Below, piece by piece: positions 46,595 through 58,453 of a stretch of DNA of 64,000 nt (positions within the stretch are counted from its first letter, which is position 1; the number at the start of each line of letters is the position of its first letter). Origin of the DNA: an uncultured Clostridia bacterium (GTDB taxonomy: Bacteria > Bacillota > Clostridia > Lachnospirales > CAG-274); assembly GCA_947585865.1 (NCBI GenBank), contig CANPXH010000006.1, positions 1 to 64,000 on the forward strand. The letters are read 5' to 3'. The position numbers were made by a program, and so were the translations under genes. The notes beneath the pieces were generated by a model that saw nothing but the letters and a program-made list of their open reading frames with translations, did no database searches and had not been told where the DNA came from.

Positions 46595-47763
46595 TATGCG
46601 CTTTTAAATATATCTGCTTTGTCGATCTTCTCCCAAGGCACATCTATATCGCTTCTGCCAAAGTGGCCGTAAGCGGCTGTCTGCTTATATATAGGGCGTC
46701 TCAGATCGAAGCTCTTTATAATGGCGGCAGGCCTCAGATCGAAATTGGCCTTTACAATCTCGGCTATCTTGTCATCGGGGATCTTGCCCGTACCGTAAGT
46801 ATTTATTAGTATTGAAAGAGGCTGAGCCACGCCTATGGCATAGGCAAGCTGTATCTCGCACTTTTTGGCAATACCGCCTGCAACGATATTTTTGGCAACA
46901 TATCTTGCGGCATAGGCAGCGGAACGGTCTACCTTTGTGGGATCCTTGCCGCTGAATGCGCCGCCGCCGTGACTTGCATAGCCGCCATAGGTATCCACTA
47001 TTATCTTTCTTCCCGTAAGCCCGCAGTCGCCTTGGGGTCCGCCTATCACAAAGCGCCCGGTGGGATTTACATAATACTTTGTATTTTCATCCAAAAGCTC
47101 GGCAGGTATGACCGCCTTGATCACCTGCTCCACAATATCCTTTTCTATCTGATCGTGCTCGACTTCTGGGCTGTGCTGAGTGGATATTACAACATTATCG
47201 ATCCTTACGGCCTTATCGTCATCATACTCTACCGTTACCTGACTTTTGCCGTCAGGTCTTAAATAGGGCAGTGAACCGTTTTTCCTGACCTCGCTCAGCT
47301 TCTTTGTGAGCTTATGAGCATAGTATATGGGCATAGGCATATAGTCCTCAGTTTCGTCACAGGCAAAGCCGAACATCATACCCTGGTCGCCTGCGCCGGT
47401 ATCATCTGCATCGGCGTTTCCTTCCCTTGCTTCAAGTGAAGAATTTACGCCTTGGGCGATATCCGGGCTTTGTCCTTTAAGAGATGTGATAACGGCACAG
47501 CTATCGCAGTCAAAGCCGTATTTTGCTCTGTCATAGCCTATTTCCCTTACAGTTTCTCTTGCGATCTCATCAATGTCTACATAGCAGCTTGTTGTCACTT
47601 CACCCGCAACGACTATAAGACCTGTGGTGGTCATCGTCTCGCAAGCTACTCTTGCCATGGGATCCTGTGCGATTATTGCATCTAATACTGCGTCGGATAT
47701 TTGGTCGCATATCTTGTCGGGATGCCCTTCGGTAACGGATTCTGAAGTAAAAAATCTTTTCAT
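46591..47763 (-). CDS. metK: S-adenosylmethionine synthetase
   Basis: 390 residues; AGGAGGAATTTCAA before ATG. The enzyme makes SAM from methionine and ATP in the cytosol as a tetramer. Seen motifs: [36 protein letters not shown] (ATP-binding signature), [20 protein letters not shown] and [19 protein letters not shown] (phosphate-binding signature). Length and all signatures are normal. Expression is under the SAM-I riboswitch directly upstream, so high SAM should cause early termination. It lies near metH, which makes its substrate. Confidence 0.98.
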   Translation of the reverse strand: MKRFFTSESVTEGHPDKICDQISDAVLDAIIAQDPMARVACETMTTTGLIVVAGEVTTSCYVDIDEIARETVREIGYDRAKYGFDCDSCAVITSLKGQSPDIAQGVNSSLEAREGNADADDTGAGDQGMMFGFACDETEDYMPMPIYYAHKLTKKLSEVRKNGSLPYLRPDGKSQVTVEYDDDKAVRIDNVVISTQHSPEVEHDQIEKDIVEQVIKAVIPAELLDENTKYYVNPTGRFVIGGPQGDCGLTGRKIIVDTYGGYASHGGGAFSGKDPTKVDRSAAYAARYVAKNIVAGGIAKKCEIQLAYAIGVAQPLSILINTYGTGKIPDDKIAEIVKANFDLRPAAIIKSFDLRRPIYKQTAAYGHFGRSDIDVPWEKIDKADIFKSAY

Positions 47764-47823
47764 TTGAAATTCCTCCTGTAAGCTACTTTATCAATGCTGC
47801 TTTTGTCTTTGGGAAATGCAATA

Positions 47824-47845
47824 AAAAAAGCCTTTATAAAGGCTT
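47824..47845 (-). terminator. Expression-platform terminator of the SAM riboswitch
   Basis: On the minus strand AAGCCTT-TATA-AAGGCTT followed by seven T residues. The upstream arm lies next to the last riboswitch segment, as expected for a terminator that competes with an anti-terminator. Confidence 0.85.
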
Positions 47846-47950
47846 ATTCTAAAATCTCATCTTTCGGAATAAACCGCAGGAATTGGCACCGATGTCTTTC
47901 GACCGGTTGCCGGGCTTCACAGGGCCTGTCCCTCCGCCGCTCTTGATAAG
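47838..47950 (-). promoter_or_regulatory. SAM-I (S-box) riboswitch
   Basis: The minus strand carries the S-box core in order: CTTATCAAGAGCGG-GGAGGGA, CAGGCCCTGTGAAGCCCGGC, AACCGG, GGTGCCAATTCCTGC and the closing GATGAGA segment. These conserved blocks form the four-way junction that binds SAM. It is followed by an intrinsic terminator and then metK, so SAM shuts off its own synthetase gene. Confidence 0.97.
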
Positions 47951-47971
47951 GTAATAATATGTTCATTTAAT

Positions 47972-48000
47972 AGGATATCATTAATCAGCTTATTTGTCAA
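47972..48000 (-). promoter_or_regulatory. metK promoter
   Basis: TTGACA (48000-47995 on the minus strand), 17 nt, TATCCT (47977-47972), placed just upstream of the S-box aptamer and overlapping the last codon of the preceding gene. Confidence 0.65.
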
Positions 48001-48458
48001 TATGTATTCTGTGTGATACCGAGTTTTTTAAAAATTTCTTTCACCTTGTCATCCCAAGCGGCATCAAGAGATTTGTCAAGGCTGAATTCTATCTGTGCGG
48101 TACCTGTTACAACGGCGACCCTTTCCTCTTCAAACACTATGTTTATAAAGCAGGCTTTGCCGTTGGGATGTATTTTGGCCGCAGCTTTTTCGCCTATGGC
48201 CATAACTATTTTCATAGACTTTGGTTTTTTGCTTCCCTTTATTATATTGTATACGTATGGCCTGAGCTCTTCCCATTTGCAGAAAAAACGTGTTGTATCC
48301 GAGCCGTACCATTCCCTGTTGAGACGGCAGTCTATGTTGTAGGTCACAAAGGTGGTGATATCACAGCTGCGCACCTCGAATTTGTCGAAGGTATCCTTTT
48401 TTATAAGCTCATTCATGAAGGATCTTATCTCATCTGTGTCTATATAAAAACTGTACAT
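47997..48458 (-). CDS. Conserved hypothetical protein, DUF5721-like
   Basis: 153 residues starting MYSFYIDTDEIRSFMNELI after AGGAGAAAAGAA. DTFDKFEVRSCDITTFVTYNIDG-type spacing (here NIDCRLN) matches the clostridial DUF5721 proteins as I remember them. No membrane segment, signal peptide or catalytic motif is visible; the fold appears mixed alpha/beta with a hydrophobic central strand (KIVMAIGEK, CFINIVFEEERVAVVTGTAQIEF). It lies between the transglutaminase operon and metK on the same strand. Function is unknown. Confidence 0.7.
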   Translation of the reverse strand: MYSFYIDTDEIRSFMNELIKKDTFDKFEVRSCDITTFVTYNIDCRLNREWYGSDTTRFFCKWEELRPYVYNIIKGSKKPKSMKIVMAIGEKAAAKIHPNGKACFINIVFEEERVAVVTGTAQIEFSLDKSLDAAWDDKVKEIFKKLGITQNTY

Positions 48459-48506
48459 TTCTTTTCTCCTATAGCTTATTTATATAAGTATATCACAAAA
48501 TAAGGC

Positions 48507-50633
48507 TCAAAGCCATACCCTTATGAGTTTCATATATATTTTTTTGATGATGCCGACTTTGGCGTATATATGTTTTGATGCTTTGCAATATATATCGTAA
48601 ACAAATTTTTTTTCTTTTTCATCTGCTATGCTGTTACCGTAGGCTTCGCCGTATACTGTATCCATAAGCTTCTCCCAATCTCTTTCTTCGATCACGGGAA
48701 CAGATGCGTGAAGCCTTTGTGCTATGTCCTTTTCAAGCCCTGTAAGCTCACTGCCGCAAAGCGAGAGCATAGCGGTGATATCTAAGAACAGTCTCCTTGT
48801 GCTGTGATCCTTAATACGGCCAAGCAAAAATGCTCTTCTTGCGGCAACGAACAAAGCGGCTAAAACGGCGATTGCGGCAGCAGGTACGCCTATGCCTTCG
48901 GAACCGGTTTTAACAGTGCCTGCCGCTTCCTCTGTATTGCTTTCGGAGGTGTCTTCCAAGGGCAGTGTTGTTGGCATGGCGATCTGCTCTTTGTTATTTT
49001 CTTCATATGCTGCGGTGCTGACGGGTGACGGAGTCACCTCTATGGGTATCCAGCCCTTGTCTTTTACATATATCTCAGGCCAGGCATGAGCATATTTGTC
49101 TGATATGACGGCATAATACGTTCCGTCTTCCTGCGGATAGAAAAGTCCTTTGTTCACCTTATATCCCGTAACGTATCTGGCGGGTACGCCCATCATGCGG
49201 AACATAAGTGTTGCGGCAGAGGCAAAGTGTACGCAATATCCTCTTTTATTTTCAAAGAGGAAATAATCTACGATATCCTTGTCGATAGGCGCCATGCCGG
49301 GCTTAAGAGTATATTTCGCATTCTGTGCCAGTGTATTTTGTATATATTTTATTTTTTCTTCGAGTCCTTTTGCCTTGATATCATCGCAAAGAGCTTTAAG
49401 TCTTTCCTGCCCGTTTTTCGGAAAGCTGAGATATGTTTCGTATATATAGGGTTCATAGTTTTTTTGCATATCGTCGTATATCCTGCGGGTCTGACCTATA
49501 AGATTTTCTTTTATTATATTTAATTCGGAAAGCTCATAGTATGAGTATACATAGGCTATATTCGTTTTTCTTGTAAGCCTTTCCCATCTTTCCACATAGG
49601 GATAGTATCTGCTTTTGATATTTCCGTTAAGGGGATTTATGGTCACTCTCCTGCCTATTACCTTGCTTGATGGGTTTGAGGCGGAATTGGCGTTGTAATA
49701 TATCTCCTTGTATGTGACATCGACTATGTTTCCCCATCTGCTCCAGCCTCTTTCGGAGGATATCCTGTCGAAGAAGCGGGCTTCATCTGCATATTTCCAT
49801 TCGCCCCCTGTATATTCTCCTCCCGTAAAGCCTCTTAAGTACATATCTTCATTGGGCTTCTCCGATACCCAAAGCTCCATAACGTTTTTTCCCGACTGAT
49901 GATTGTTGCCTCTGTTTACAACACCCGAGTCATAATCGGACAGCCTGTTGAAAATAAGGGAATTGGCATTGTCCGTTATTATATCTTCGGCATTGTCTGC
50001 AATATCATAGAGGTGTTCTTCACCTTTTTTGACCGCACTTTGAGATATTGCAAAAAATATACATATCAGCGCAAGTGAAAACAAGCATACGCCTATGGCG
50101 TGAGCGCTGTTCTTTTTAAATATGCGAAGTGCCGTGAAGGATAAAAATATAAGAGATGCCGAGAGCAAGGAAATGCCTCTGCCTATGATTGGAGTTATAA
50201 GCATAAAAACCAAAATGATAATAAAATAAAGCCATGTGCAGTCGGTGACTATGGCAAGAAGAGCGATGAGCTCCGCCGCAAAAAGGCCGATACCTATAAT
50301 AAGATAGGATATGTCATAGAGATCAAGGCCTTTGAGTTCGGTCACACCTCTTACAATGTTTGTTACATAAGGTATCAGGCTTTCCTGCTTACAATACAAA
50401 AATACGGCAGATAAAAGGGCAAGCACGGGTATATGGAGAAAATATGCCTTGGTGCGGTGAGACAATAAAAACACCAAAAAGCATATGAGCAGTATGATCG
50501 GCGGCACGGTATTGCCCACCGTTCCGCCGTATGTATCCGTAAATCCACGAAGTATGCCCATTACTCCCATAACATAGGATACAAATATAAAAATGTATTT
50601 GATATCAAAGCCTTTAAAATATTTTTTTAACAT
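48507..50633 (-). CDS. Membrane transglutaminase-like protein (MoxR-DUF58 partner)
   Basis: 708 residues. About seven hydrophobic segments fill residues 15-205, then an extracytoplasmic transglutaminase-like domain with RGYCVHFASAATLMFRMMGVPARYVTGY (catalytic Cys near 467) and KYAHAWPEIYV (His near 516). The third position reads IPIEVTP, the Glu form common in this bacterial subgroup. A further membrane helix (about 590-607) leads to a cytoplasmic C-terminal tail. Proteins of this build always seem to travel with MoxR ATPases and DUF58 proteins, as here, and are thought to act on cell-envelope proteins. The gene starts 9 nt after the DUF58 gene. Confidence 0.9.
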   Translation of the reverse strand: MLKKYFKGFDIKYIFIFVSYVMGVMGILRGFTDTYGGTVGNTVPPIILLICFLVFLLSHRTKAYFLHIPVLALLSAVFLYCKQESLIPYVTNIVRGVTELKGLDLYDISYLIIGIGLFAAELIALLAIVTDCTWLYFIIILVFMLITPIIGRGISLLSASLIFLSFTALRIFKKNSAHAIGVCLFSLALICIFFAISQSAVKKGEEHLYDIADNAEDIITDNANSLIFNRLSDYDSGVVNRGNNHQSGKNVMELWVSEKPNEDMYLRGFTGGEYTGGEWKYADEARFFDRISSERGWSRWGNIVDVTYKEIYYNANSASNPSSKVIGRRVTINPLNGNIKSRYYPYVERWERLTRKTNIAYVYSYYELSELNIIKENLIGQTRRIYDDMQKNYEPYIYETYLSFPKNGQERLKALCDDIKAKGLEEKIKYIQNTLAQNAKYTLKPGMAPIDKDIVDYFLFENKRGYCVHFASAATLMFRMMGVPARYVTGYKVNKGLFYPQEDGTYYAVISDKYAHAWPEIYVKDKGWIPIEVTPSPVSTAAYEENNKEQIAMPTTLPLEDTSESNTEEAAGTVKTGSEGIGVPAAAIAVLAALFVAARRAFLLGRIKDHSTRRLFLDITAMLSLCGSELTGLEKDIAQRLHASVPVIEERDWEKLMDTVYGEAYGNSIADEKEKKFVYDIYCKASKHIYAKVGIIKKIYMKLIRVWL

Positions 50634-50642
50634 TTATATCCC

Positions 50643-51686
50643 TCACAGTGCAAACCTGCCCGTTGTTATCTCTTCTTCATAATTGTCCTCGCTGAATCTG
50701 TATATCAGCTTATTTCCGAAATATAATTCCAAAGCCTTGTTGAACACAAAGCGATCCTCGGAACCATAAGGGCGGGAGGTACTTGCTTTGCTGTAATACA
50801 ATTCCGTAAGAAGCGATCTGAGCTGAGCTCTTTGAGTCAGTGTGATGTTTTTAACGGCATCGTTGTCTGTCCAGTAAACATCTATATTTCCCATATTTTC
50901 CAAAAGCCCCAGTATCACTGCGGAGCATAGTTCATAAAAGGCGTCTGTTCTTTTGAGGTCCTCTCTGTCCATATCTTTCATATCCACATACAGCTTTATT
51001 GTCTCTCTGCCCGTATCGGTAAATTCCTTATAGTACAGCTCATCAGTCCTTGCGGATATGTTCCAGTGTATATTTTTAAAGCTGTCGCCGCTGCGGTATG
51101 GTCTTATCTGATATATTTCCTGGGAATCTCCTTGTGCAGAATGTGTGTTGTCGGAAATATCATTAAGGTATATATTGCTTTCCTTGTATATGTTAAGCGC
51201 CTTTTCCGCAGGCAGTACAACTATATCCGTATCTGCGGATATTTTACGTGATATCCTGAACAAATTGAAGTGATCTCCCCCTTTGATGCGAAATGCGCTT
51301 ACCTTCAGTATGCCGCAATGCTTTCCCGTCACATCAATGTATATTCTTTTTTCGGATCTGCCTTCTGCCGAGAAGAGCGTTTTTTCCGCTTTATTTTCCT
51401 TCTTGCTTGTATAAAAATATTTGCAGAACAATACGCCTTTGTTTATGGGAAAGAACGCTCTGTTGCTCACCGCTGCGGGTATCCTTAGCCTCGTGTTTTT
51501 GTAGCCGTAGTTTATATCTTTTTTGAAACGGCAGCTTGTACCGAGCAATGAAATTAAAGCTGTTATGAGCATAAGCACAAAAAATGCCGCCTCTGTAAAG
51601 GACAGCACTATAAGCGGTGTATTCCTGTATACACCGCCGATATAAAAGGTGATAAGTATTATGCTAAAGTATAAAAGGGCTGCCAT
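50643..51686 (-). CDS. DUF58 membrane protein
   Basis: 347 residues starting MAALLYFSIILITFYIGG; AAGGAAATGATAAA lies before this ATG, while the longer frame would overlap the moxR gene by about 100 nt. Two N-terminal membrane segments are followed by a beta region and then the conserved DUF58 block YQIRPYRSGDSFKNIHWNISARTDELYYKEF, and a vWA-like fold with VDMKDMD. In MoxR systems DUF58 is the partner acted on by the AAA ATPase. It sits between moxR (3 nt spacing) and the transglutaminase gene. Confidence 0.88.
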   Translation of the reverse strand: MAALLYFSIILITFYIGGVYRNTPLIVLSFTEAAFFVLMLITALISLLGTSCRFKKDINYGYKNTRLRIPAAVSNRAFFPINKGVLFCKYFYTSKKENKAEKTLFSAEGRSEKRIYIDVTGKHCGILKVSAFRIKGGDHFNLFRISRKISADTDIVVLPAEKALNIYKESNIYLNDISDNTHSAQGDSQEIYQIRPYRSGDSFKNIHWNISARTDELYYKEFTDTGRETIKLYVDMKDMDREDLKRTDAFYELCSAVILGLLENMGNIDVYWTDNDAVKNITLTQRAQLRSLLTELYYSKASTSRPYGSEDRFVFNKALELYFGNKLIYRFSEDNYEEEITTGRFAL

Positions 51687-51690
51687 TTTA

Positions 51691-52629
51691 TCATTTCCTT
51701 CCGGGAAGAGGCCTCGGTGTTTTGTCCAAAATGTCCTGCAAGATATCTTCCTTTGATATGCCCTCAAGCCTTGCACTGTTGCTTTCAACTATTCTGTGCT
51801 TTATGGCGTATACGAACTGGCCTTCAACTTCGCCCGGAGTCACAAATTCCTTGCCTTGCAGCCATGCGCTGCTTTTGCATAGCTTCACAAGGGCAATGGT
51901 ACCTCTTGGGCTTGAGCCGAGCTCCAAATATTTGCTGCTCCTTGTGGCGCAAACGAGATCTACTATATATTCGCATATGCTTTCATCGATATATATATTT
52001 TCTATCTCCTTTTTTATGCAGGCGATTATTTCCTTGTTGATAACGGCTGAAAGGTTATCCGTCTTTTTATCCCATGTTACATTTTTGGCGATCTCCGCTT
52101 CGTTCCTTTTGTCGGGATAGCCCAGTGACATAGAAGCAATAAATCTGTCCATTTGAGTTATGGGAAGCTGCTGCGTGCCTGTTCCGTATGGATTTTGTGT
52201 GGCGATCACCCAAAAGGGTTCGGGTACGAGCCTTGTAACTCCCTCAACGCTTACCTGTCCTTCCTCCATTACTTCCAAGAGAGCGGACTGTGTTTTGGGC
52301 GACGTTCTGTTTATTTCATCGGCCAAAAGAAGATTACAGAAAACTGCGCCCTCTTGGTACACGAATTTTTCAATATCTCTTCTGTATACGGAAAAGCCTG
52401 TAAGGTCGGAGGGCATAACATCAGGGGTGAACTGTACTCTTTTGCTTTCTATGTCCATAGATCTTGCAAAGGCTATGGCAAGCGTTGTTTTGCCTACGCC
52501 GGGATAGTCTTCAAGGAGTATGTGTCCGTTGGCGAGAAGGGCAACGGTTATTTCCCTGATAACGTCTTCCTTGCCTAAAATAATATTGTTTATTATATCC
52601 AGCATTTCCATTATCTTATCTCTGTACAT
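51691..52629 (-). CDS. MoxR-family AAA+ ATPase
   Basis: 312 residues. AAAGGAGGCGGTGAT precedes the ATG giving MYRDKIMEMLD; a longer frame of 28 more codons has no ribosome site. Walker A DYPGVGKTTL (about residue 47), Walker B NLLLADEINR (about 105), sensor 1 VIATQNP and the arginine-rich ALLEVMEEGQ block are all present. MoxR ATPases act as chaperones that activate or insert partner proteins, usually vWA/DUF58 proteins. First gene of a three-gene operon. Length is normal for the family. Confidence 0.95.
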   Translation of the reverse strand: MYRDKIMEMLDIINNIILGKEDVIREITVALLANGHILLEDYPGVGKTTLAIAFARSMDIESKRVQFTPDVMPSDLTGFSVYRRDIEKFVYQEGAVFCNLLLADEINRTSPKTQSALLEVMEEGQVSVEGVTRLVPEPFWVIATQNPYGTGTQQLPITQMDRFIASMSLGYPDKRNEAEIAKNVTWDKKTDNLSAVINKEIIACIKKEIENIYIDESICEYIVDLVCATRSSKYLELGSSPRGTIALVKLCKSSAWLQGKEFVTPGEVEGQFVYAIKHRIVESNSARLEGISKEDILQDILDKTPRPLPGRK

Positions 52630-52650
52630 ATCACCGCCTCCTTTATTTAT

Positions 52651-52679
52651 ATTACAGTATAAAGTCCGCTTTAAGTCAA
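52651..52679 (-). promoter_or_regulatory. Promoter of the moxR operon
   Basis: TTGACT (52679-52674 on the minus strand), 17 nt, TGTAAT (52656-52651), about 20 nt before the moxR start. Confidence 0.6.
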
Positions 52680-52720
52680 GGGTCTGTAAAGACTTTGCAT
52701 TTACAAAAGCCATATACGGC

Positions 52721-55058
<2,338 letters not shown>

Positions 55059-55069
<11 letters not shown>

Positions 55070-55724
55070 AGTGCTCACCTCTTTTTCTGTATTGACACCT
55101 GTCCGCCATATTACACGCTGCGCAGCCCTTTCTGCGCTTTGTCAGCTCGCTGTCGGACAGTCCTATAACGGCGGTCACGGATTTTCTCGGCATGAGTATA
55201 TTGCTGTCCGTTACGGTAAGCCCTATAAGCTTTTCCGCATTTATGCTCCTTATAAAGTCGCTTTGCAGATCTATGGGAAGATCGCCGTAGCCGGGAGAAA
55301 AACGCCATGTCATATTGCCTGTGTTTTCCTTTATCTCTTTTTCCGCCATATCACAGACCTGCTCTATCGCCGCACTTGCCATACAGTCCAGTATAAGGGC
55401 GGAGGTCATATCTTTTATTTTATACATATTTATAAGCTTGTCCGTGCCTGCCGAAAGTGTGGCGGCAAATATTATAACTTTATCGCATCCTTGCAGATGT
55501 GCCCTTATATCCTTTCCCGAAAGATGCAGAGAGCAATCCTTTAATATCATATTTTCTCTGCTTTCGATATGGAATATTCTATAGCAGTAACGGGGCTTTA
55601 TCACAGATAAAAGCTCCCTTTCGCAGCTTTTTAGAAGGGGCTCTATATCGGTCAGATCTATGCTCTTGTTATAGCCCATGTATCTCAGGGCCTCCGCTTT
55701 ATTTATGCCAGTCAGCTTTATCAT
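55059..55724 (-). CDS. Stand-alone methionine synthase activation-domain protein
   Basis: 221 residues, GAGGTGTAGCCAT before ATG. It corresponds to the vitamin-B12-dependent methionine synthase activation domain: EALRYMGYNK, IFAATLSAGTDKL, ASAAIEQVCD, RFSPGYGDLPIDLQ and the Cys-rich tail GCAACNMADRCQYR. In E. coli MetH this domain uses SAM to re-methylate oxidised cob(II)alamin. Here it precedes metH with an 11-nt overlap, so the two are made together and probably assemble. The RFSPGYGDLP motif is the SAM-binding RxxxGY region. The split form is known in Clostridia. Confidence 0.92.
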
Positions 55725-55744
55725 ATGGCTACACCTCGCTATAG

Positions 55745-55773
55745 ATTATAACATAATTTAAAGTGCAGGTAAA
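55745..55773 (-). promoter_or_regulatory. Promoter of the activation-domain/metH operon
   Basis: TTTACC (55773-55768, minus strand), 17 nt, perfect TATAAT (55750-55745), 20 nt before the start codon. No riboswitch is visible in the short leader. Confidence 0.6.
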
Positions 55774-55854
55774 ATAAATTTACAATTTTTTCTGTACTTT
55801 TTTGATTTTTTGCTGTATAATGACTATAAATATCCACGTTTGGGAGATAGTATT

Positions 55855-56685
55855 ATGAAAACAGCTTATTTGGGCCCTGAGGGTACATTTACGGAAATGG
55901 CGGCAAAAATACTGGCAAAGGGTAATGACACAGTTCCTTACCACAGCTTTTATGACGCTCTTATGGCGGTGGAAAACGGTGAGGCCGATGAAGCCGTAGT
56001 TCCTGTTGAAAACTCTATAGAGGGTGTGGTAAACGGCACGGCCGACTGCCTTATTTTTGATGTTGACCTGTATATACAGGAGCTTCTTATATTGCCCATA
56101 AGGCAATGCCTTATTGCAAAGAAGGGCACAAAGCCCGGAGAAGTAACGCATATAATGTCGCATCCCCATGCCATACCCCAGTGCAGAAATTTTATAGAGA
56201 AGCATATGCCGAATGCCGAGATAGTAACGGAAAGCTCTACTGCCGAGGCTATAAAGAAGGTATCTCTTTCCAAAGGAAATGTGGCGGGCATAGGCGCTGA
56301 ATGCGCAGCGGATCTTTACGGGCTGAGCGTTATAGAAAAAAGCATACAGAATACAGACGATAATTTTACTCAGTTCGTGCGTGTGTCAAAAAACAGAAGC
56401 ATGGAATATGATAAGGATAAGGTCACCATATGTTTTTCGACAACAGACGAGCCGGGAGCTCTTTACAAGATACTTGATATATTCTCCATATTTGATGTGA
56501 ATATGTCCAAGATAGCTTCCAGACCTATGAGAAACAGGCCTATGGAATATGTGTTTTTAATAGATCTTGATGTAAACAATAATTCAAAGGATATAGAGGA
56601 TGCCATAAAGCTTATAGAGAGAAAAAGCTCTTTTTGTAAAAATTTAGGCTGTTATGCCATACAGGATAACAGATTGCAAAAATAA
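55855..56685 (+). CDS. pheA: Prephenate dehydratase
   Basis: 276 residues from the ATG after GGGAGATAGTATT; an in-frame ATG 45 nt upstream has no ribosome site. It converts prephenate to phenylpyruvate in phenylalanine synthesis. The catalytic part has AYLGPEGTFTE, VVPVENSIEG and SHPHAIPQC. The usual Thr-Arg-Phe motif reads DNFTQFVRVS, with Gln for Arg. The C-terminal ACT domain has DEPGALYKIL and SRPMRNRPMEYVF, the feedback site for phenylalanine. No chorismate mutase domain is attached, the normal state in Firmicutes. A TATAAT box at 55815-55820 is the likely -10. Confidence 0.95.
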   Translation: MKTAYLGPEGTFTEMAAKILAKGNDTVPYHSFYDALMAVENGEADEAVVPVENSIEGVVNGTADCLIFDVDLYIQELLILPIRQCLIAKKGTKPGEVTHIMSHPHAIPQCRNFIEKHMPNAEIVTESSTAEAIKKVSLSKGNVAGIGAECAADLYGLSVIEKSIQNTDDNFTQFVRVSKNRSMEYDKDKVTICFSTTDEPGALYKILDIFSIFDVNMSKIASRPMRNRPMEYVFLIDLDVNNNSKDIEDAIKLIERKSSFCKNLGCYAIQDNRLQK

Positions 56686-56702
56686 TCCGTATGTGATATA
56701 CT
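56674..56702 (+). promoter_or_regulatory. Promoter of the gdpP-rplI-dnaB operon
   Basis: TTGCAA (56674-56679), 17 nt, TATACT (56697-56702). The -35 overlaps the end of pheA. Confidence 0.6.
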
Positions 56703-56739
56703 TATATTTATCTTTTAAGGGGGATATGAGAAAATAGCT

Positions 56740-58452
56740 ATGAAGGATATGATTACACTGCCATTTCCATATGTGCATCTTGATTTTGAACTGAATATAG
56801 ACGAAAGCAACTCCCTATACAAAACATGGGTAAAGGATCTTGAAAAGTATGAAAATATAAGGGATCTTATGCCGGAATACAGCATCGACAATGAAAAGCA
56901 GAGAGCGCTTATAGGGGATAAGTATTACGAGCTTTATACAACAAAGGACAAAACAGGCTATAATGTAATATTTGTGGAAAACCCATATATCAACAATGCG
57001 GGGCAGGTCGCCAGCAATATACTTGTGGGTCTGCTCATGCTGGATAATTATACGGAGATACAAGAGGATATGGACGAGATACGTCTGCCTCATTTTATGG
57101 CTATAATAGAGAGAAAGATAACAGACTATTTCAATAACTATGGAGGACTTTTGAGAAAGTTTGAAAAGGATAAATTTCTCTTTGTGCTGAATAAGGATAT
57201 GCTTCCCGTTCTTAAGGAAAACAAATTCTCTATAGCGGAGCAGATAGCCAAGATAGAAATGGGCAATACGACTCCGGCCACCCTCAGCATAGGAATAGGT
57301 ATGAACGGCAAGACCGTAAATGAGGATATGGCCTTTGCAAGAGGCGCTCTTGACCTTGCGTTGGGCAGAGGCGGCAATCAGATAGTCATTAAGGAAGACG
57401 AAGAAAGATATTCATTCCTGGGCGGTGACGGCAGCGAAGTCAGCAAGAATTCAAAGGTAAGGGCAAGAGTAAAGGCTTACGGCCTTGTGGAGCTCATACT
57501 TTCCGCTTCCGATGTAATTGTGATGGGGCATAAAAATCCCGATCTCGATTCCCTCGGCTCTGCGGCAGGCATATTTGCCATATCCAGATTTTATGACAAA
57601 AAGTGCCACATAGTCCTCAACAGGGTGACAAGCTCTGTCAAAAGCCTGTATGACAGGCTTTGCAGCGACGGCCGCTATGAGGATGTGTTTATTGATAACG
57701 AAACGGCGCAGAGTATGCTTAGGAGACGTACTCTCCTTATAGTGGTAGATACTCACAGAGCCGCTCTTACCGAGTGTCCTGAGCTTATAGAAAGGACAAA
57801 GAAGCTGGTTATGTTCGATCACCACAGGAAGTGTGCCGATGCCATAGAAAACTGTTCTCTTACTTATCATGAATCCTATGCTTCTTCCACATCGGAAATG
57901 GTGACGGAAATGCTTATGTATATAAAGGGCATAAGACTTACAAGGACTGAGATAGAAGGACTTCTTGCAGGCATTACGCTGGATACAAAAAACTTTGCCT
58001 TCAAAACGGGCATAAAGACTTTTGAAGCGGCGGCTTATCTTAAAAAGAACGGTGCCGACACAATGTCGGTAAGGCGCCTTTTCAAGAACTCCATAGGAGA
58101 ATACCTTGCACGTTCGGATACCGTCAGAAGCGCAGAGGTGATATACGGCAATATGGCTCTCTCCGTTCTTCATCAGGAGGTAGACAATCCTGTGCTGCTT
58201 ATAGCGCAGACGGCTGATGAGCTTTTGAATCTTGAGGGCATAGAAGCAAGCTTTGTGCTTTGCGAAAGTGACGGCGCTGTCAATATAAGCGCTAGAAGCC
58301 TGGGCAAGATAAATGTGCAGAAGCTTATGGAAAAGCTTGGCGGCGGAGGTCATCAGGCAGGAGCGGCGGCTCAGCTGCAAAATGTAACGATAGCAGAGGC
58401 CATAGAGACACTTAAGGAAACGATAGAGCAATATATTGAGGAGAATAATTAA
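56740..58452 (+). CDS. gdpP: GdpP-like cyclic-di-AMP phosphodiesterase lacking membrane helices
   Basis: 570 residues. A PAS-like segment (about 1-95) is followed by a degenerate GGDEF domain (about 96-230; ARGALDLALGRGGNQ) and then DHH (about 245-420; GHKNPDLDSLGS, VVDTHR, MFDHHRK) and DHHA1 (about 440-565; ISARS and GGGGHQAGAA). GdpP cleaves c-di-AMP to pApA. Known GdpP/YybT proteins are about 650 residues with two N-terminal membrane helices; here translation opens directly at the PAS region and no helices are seen. The strong AAGGGGGA site is better spaced for an ATG at 56726 that reads only Met-Arg-Lys-stop, 2 nt before this ATG. The operon order with rplI and dnaB is classic. Confidence 0.9.
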   Translation: MKDMITLPFPYVHLDFELNIDESNSLYKTWVKDLEKYENIRDLMPEYSIDNEKQRALIGDKYYELYTTKDKTGYNVIFVENPYINNAGQVASNILVGLLMLDNYTEIQEDMDEIRLPHFMAIIERKITDYFNNYGGLLRKFEKDKFLFVLNKDMLPVLKENKFSIAEQIAKIEMGNTTPATLSIGIGMNGKTVNEDMAFARGALDLALGRGGNQIVIKEDEERYSFLGGDGSEVSKNSKVRARVKAYGLVELILSASDVIVMGHKNPDLDSLGSAAGIFAISRFYDKKCHIVLNRVTSSVKSLYDRLCSDGRYEDVFIDNETAQSMLRRRTLLIVVDTHRAALTECPELIERTKKLVMFDHHRKCADAIENCSLTYHESYASSTSEMVTEMLMYIKGIRLTRTEIEGLLAGITLDTKNFAFKTGIKTFEAAAYLKKNGADTMSVRRLFKNSIGEYLARSDTVRSAEVIYGNMALSVLHQEVDNPVLLIAQTADELLNLEGIEASFVLCESDGAVNISARSLGKINVQKLMEKLGGGGHQAGAAAQLQNVTIAEAIETLKETIEQYIEENN

Positions 58453-58453
58453 A

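Noticed and set aside
57451..58431. 326-codon antisense frame in the gdpP-like gene
   Set aside because: Length arises from codon bias; DHH and DHHA1 motifs on the plus strand prove the sense gene.
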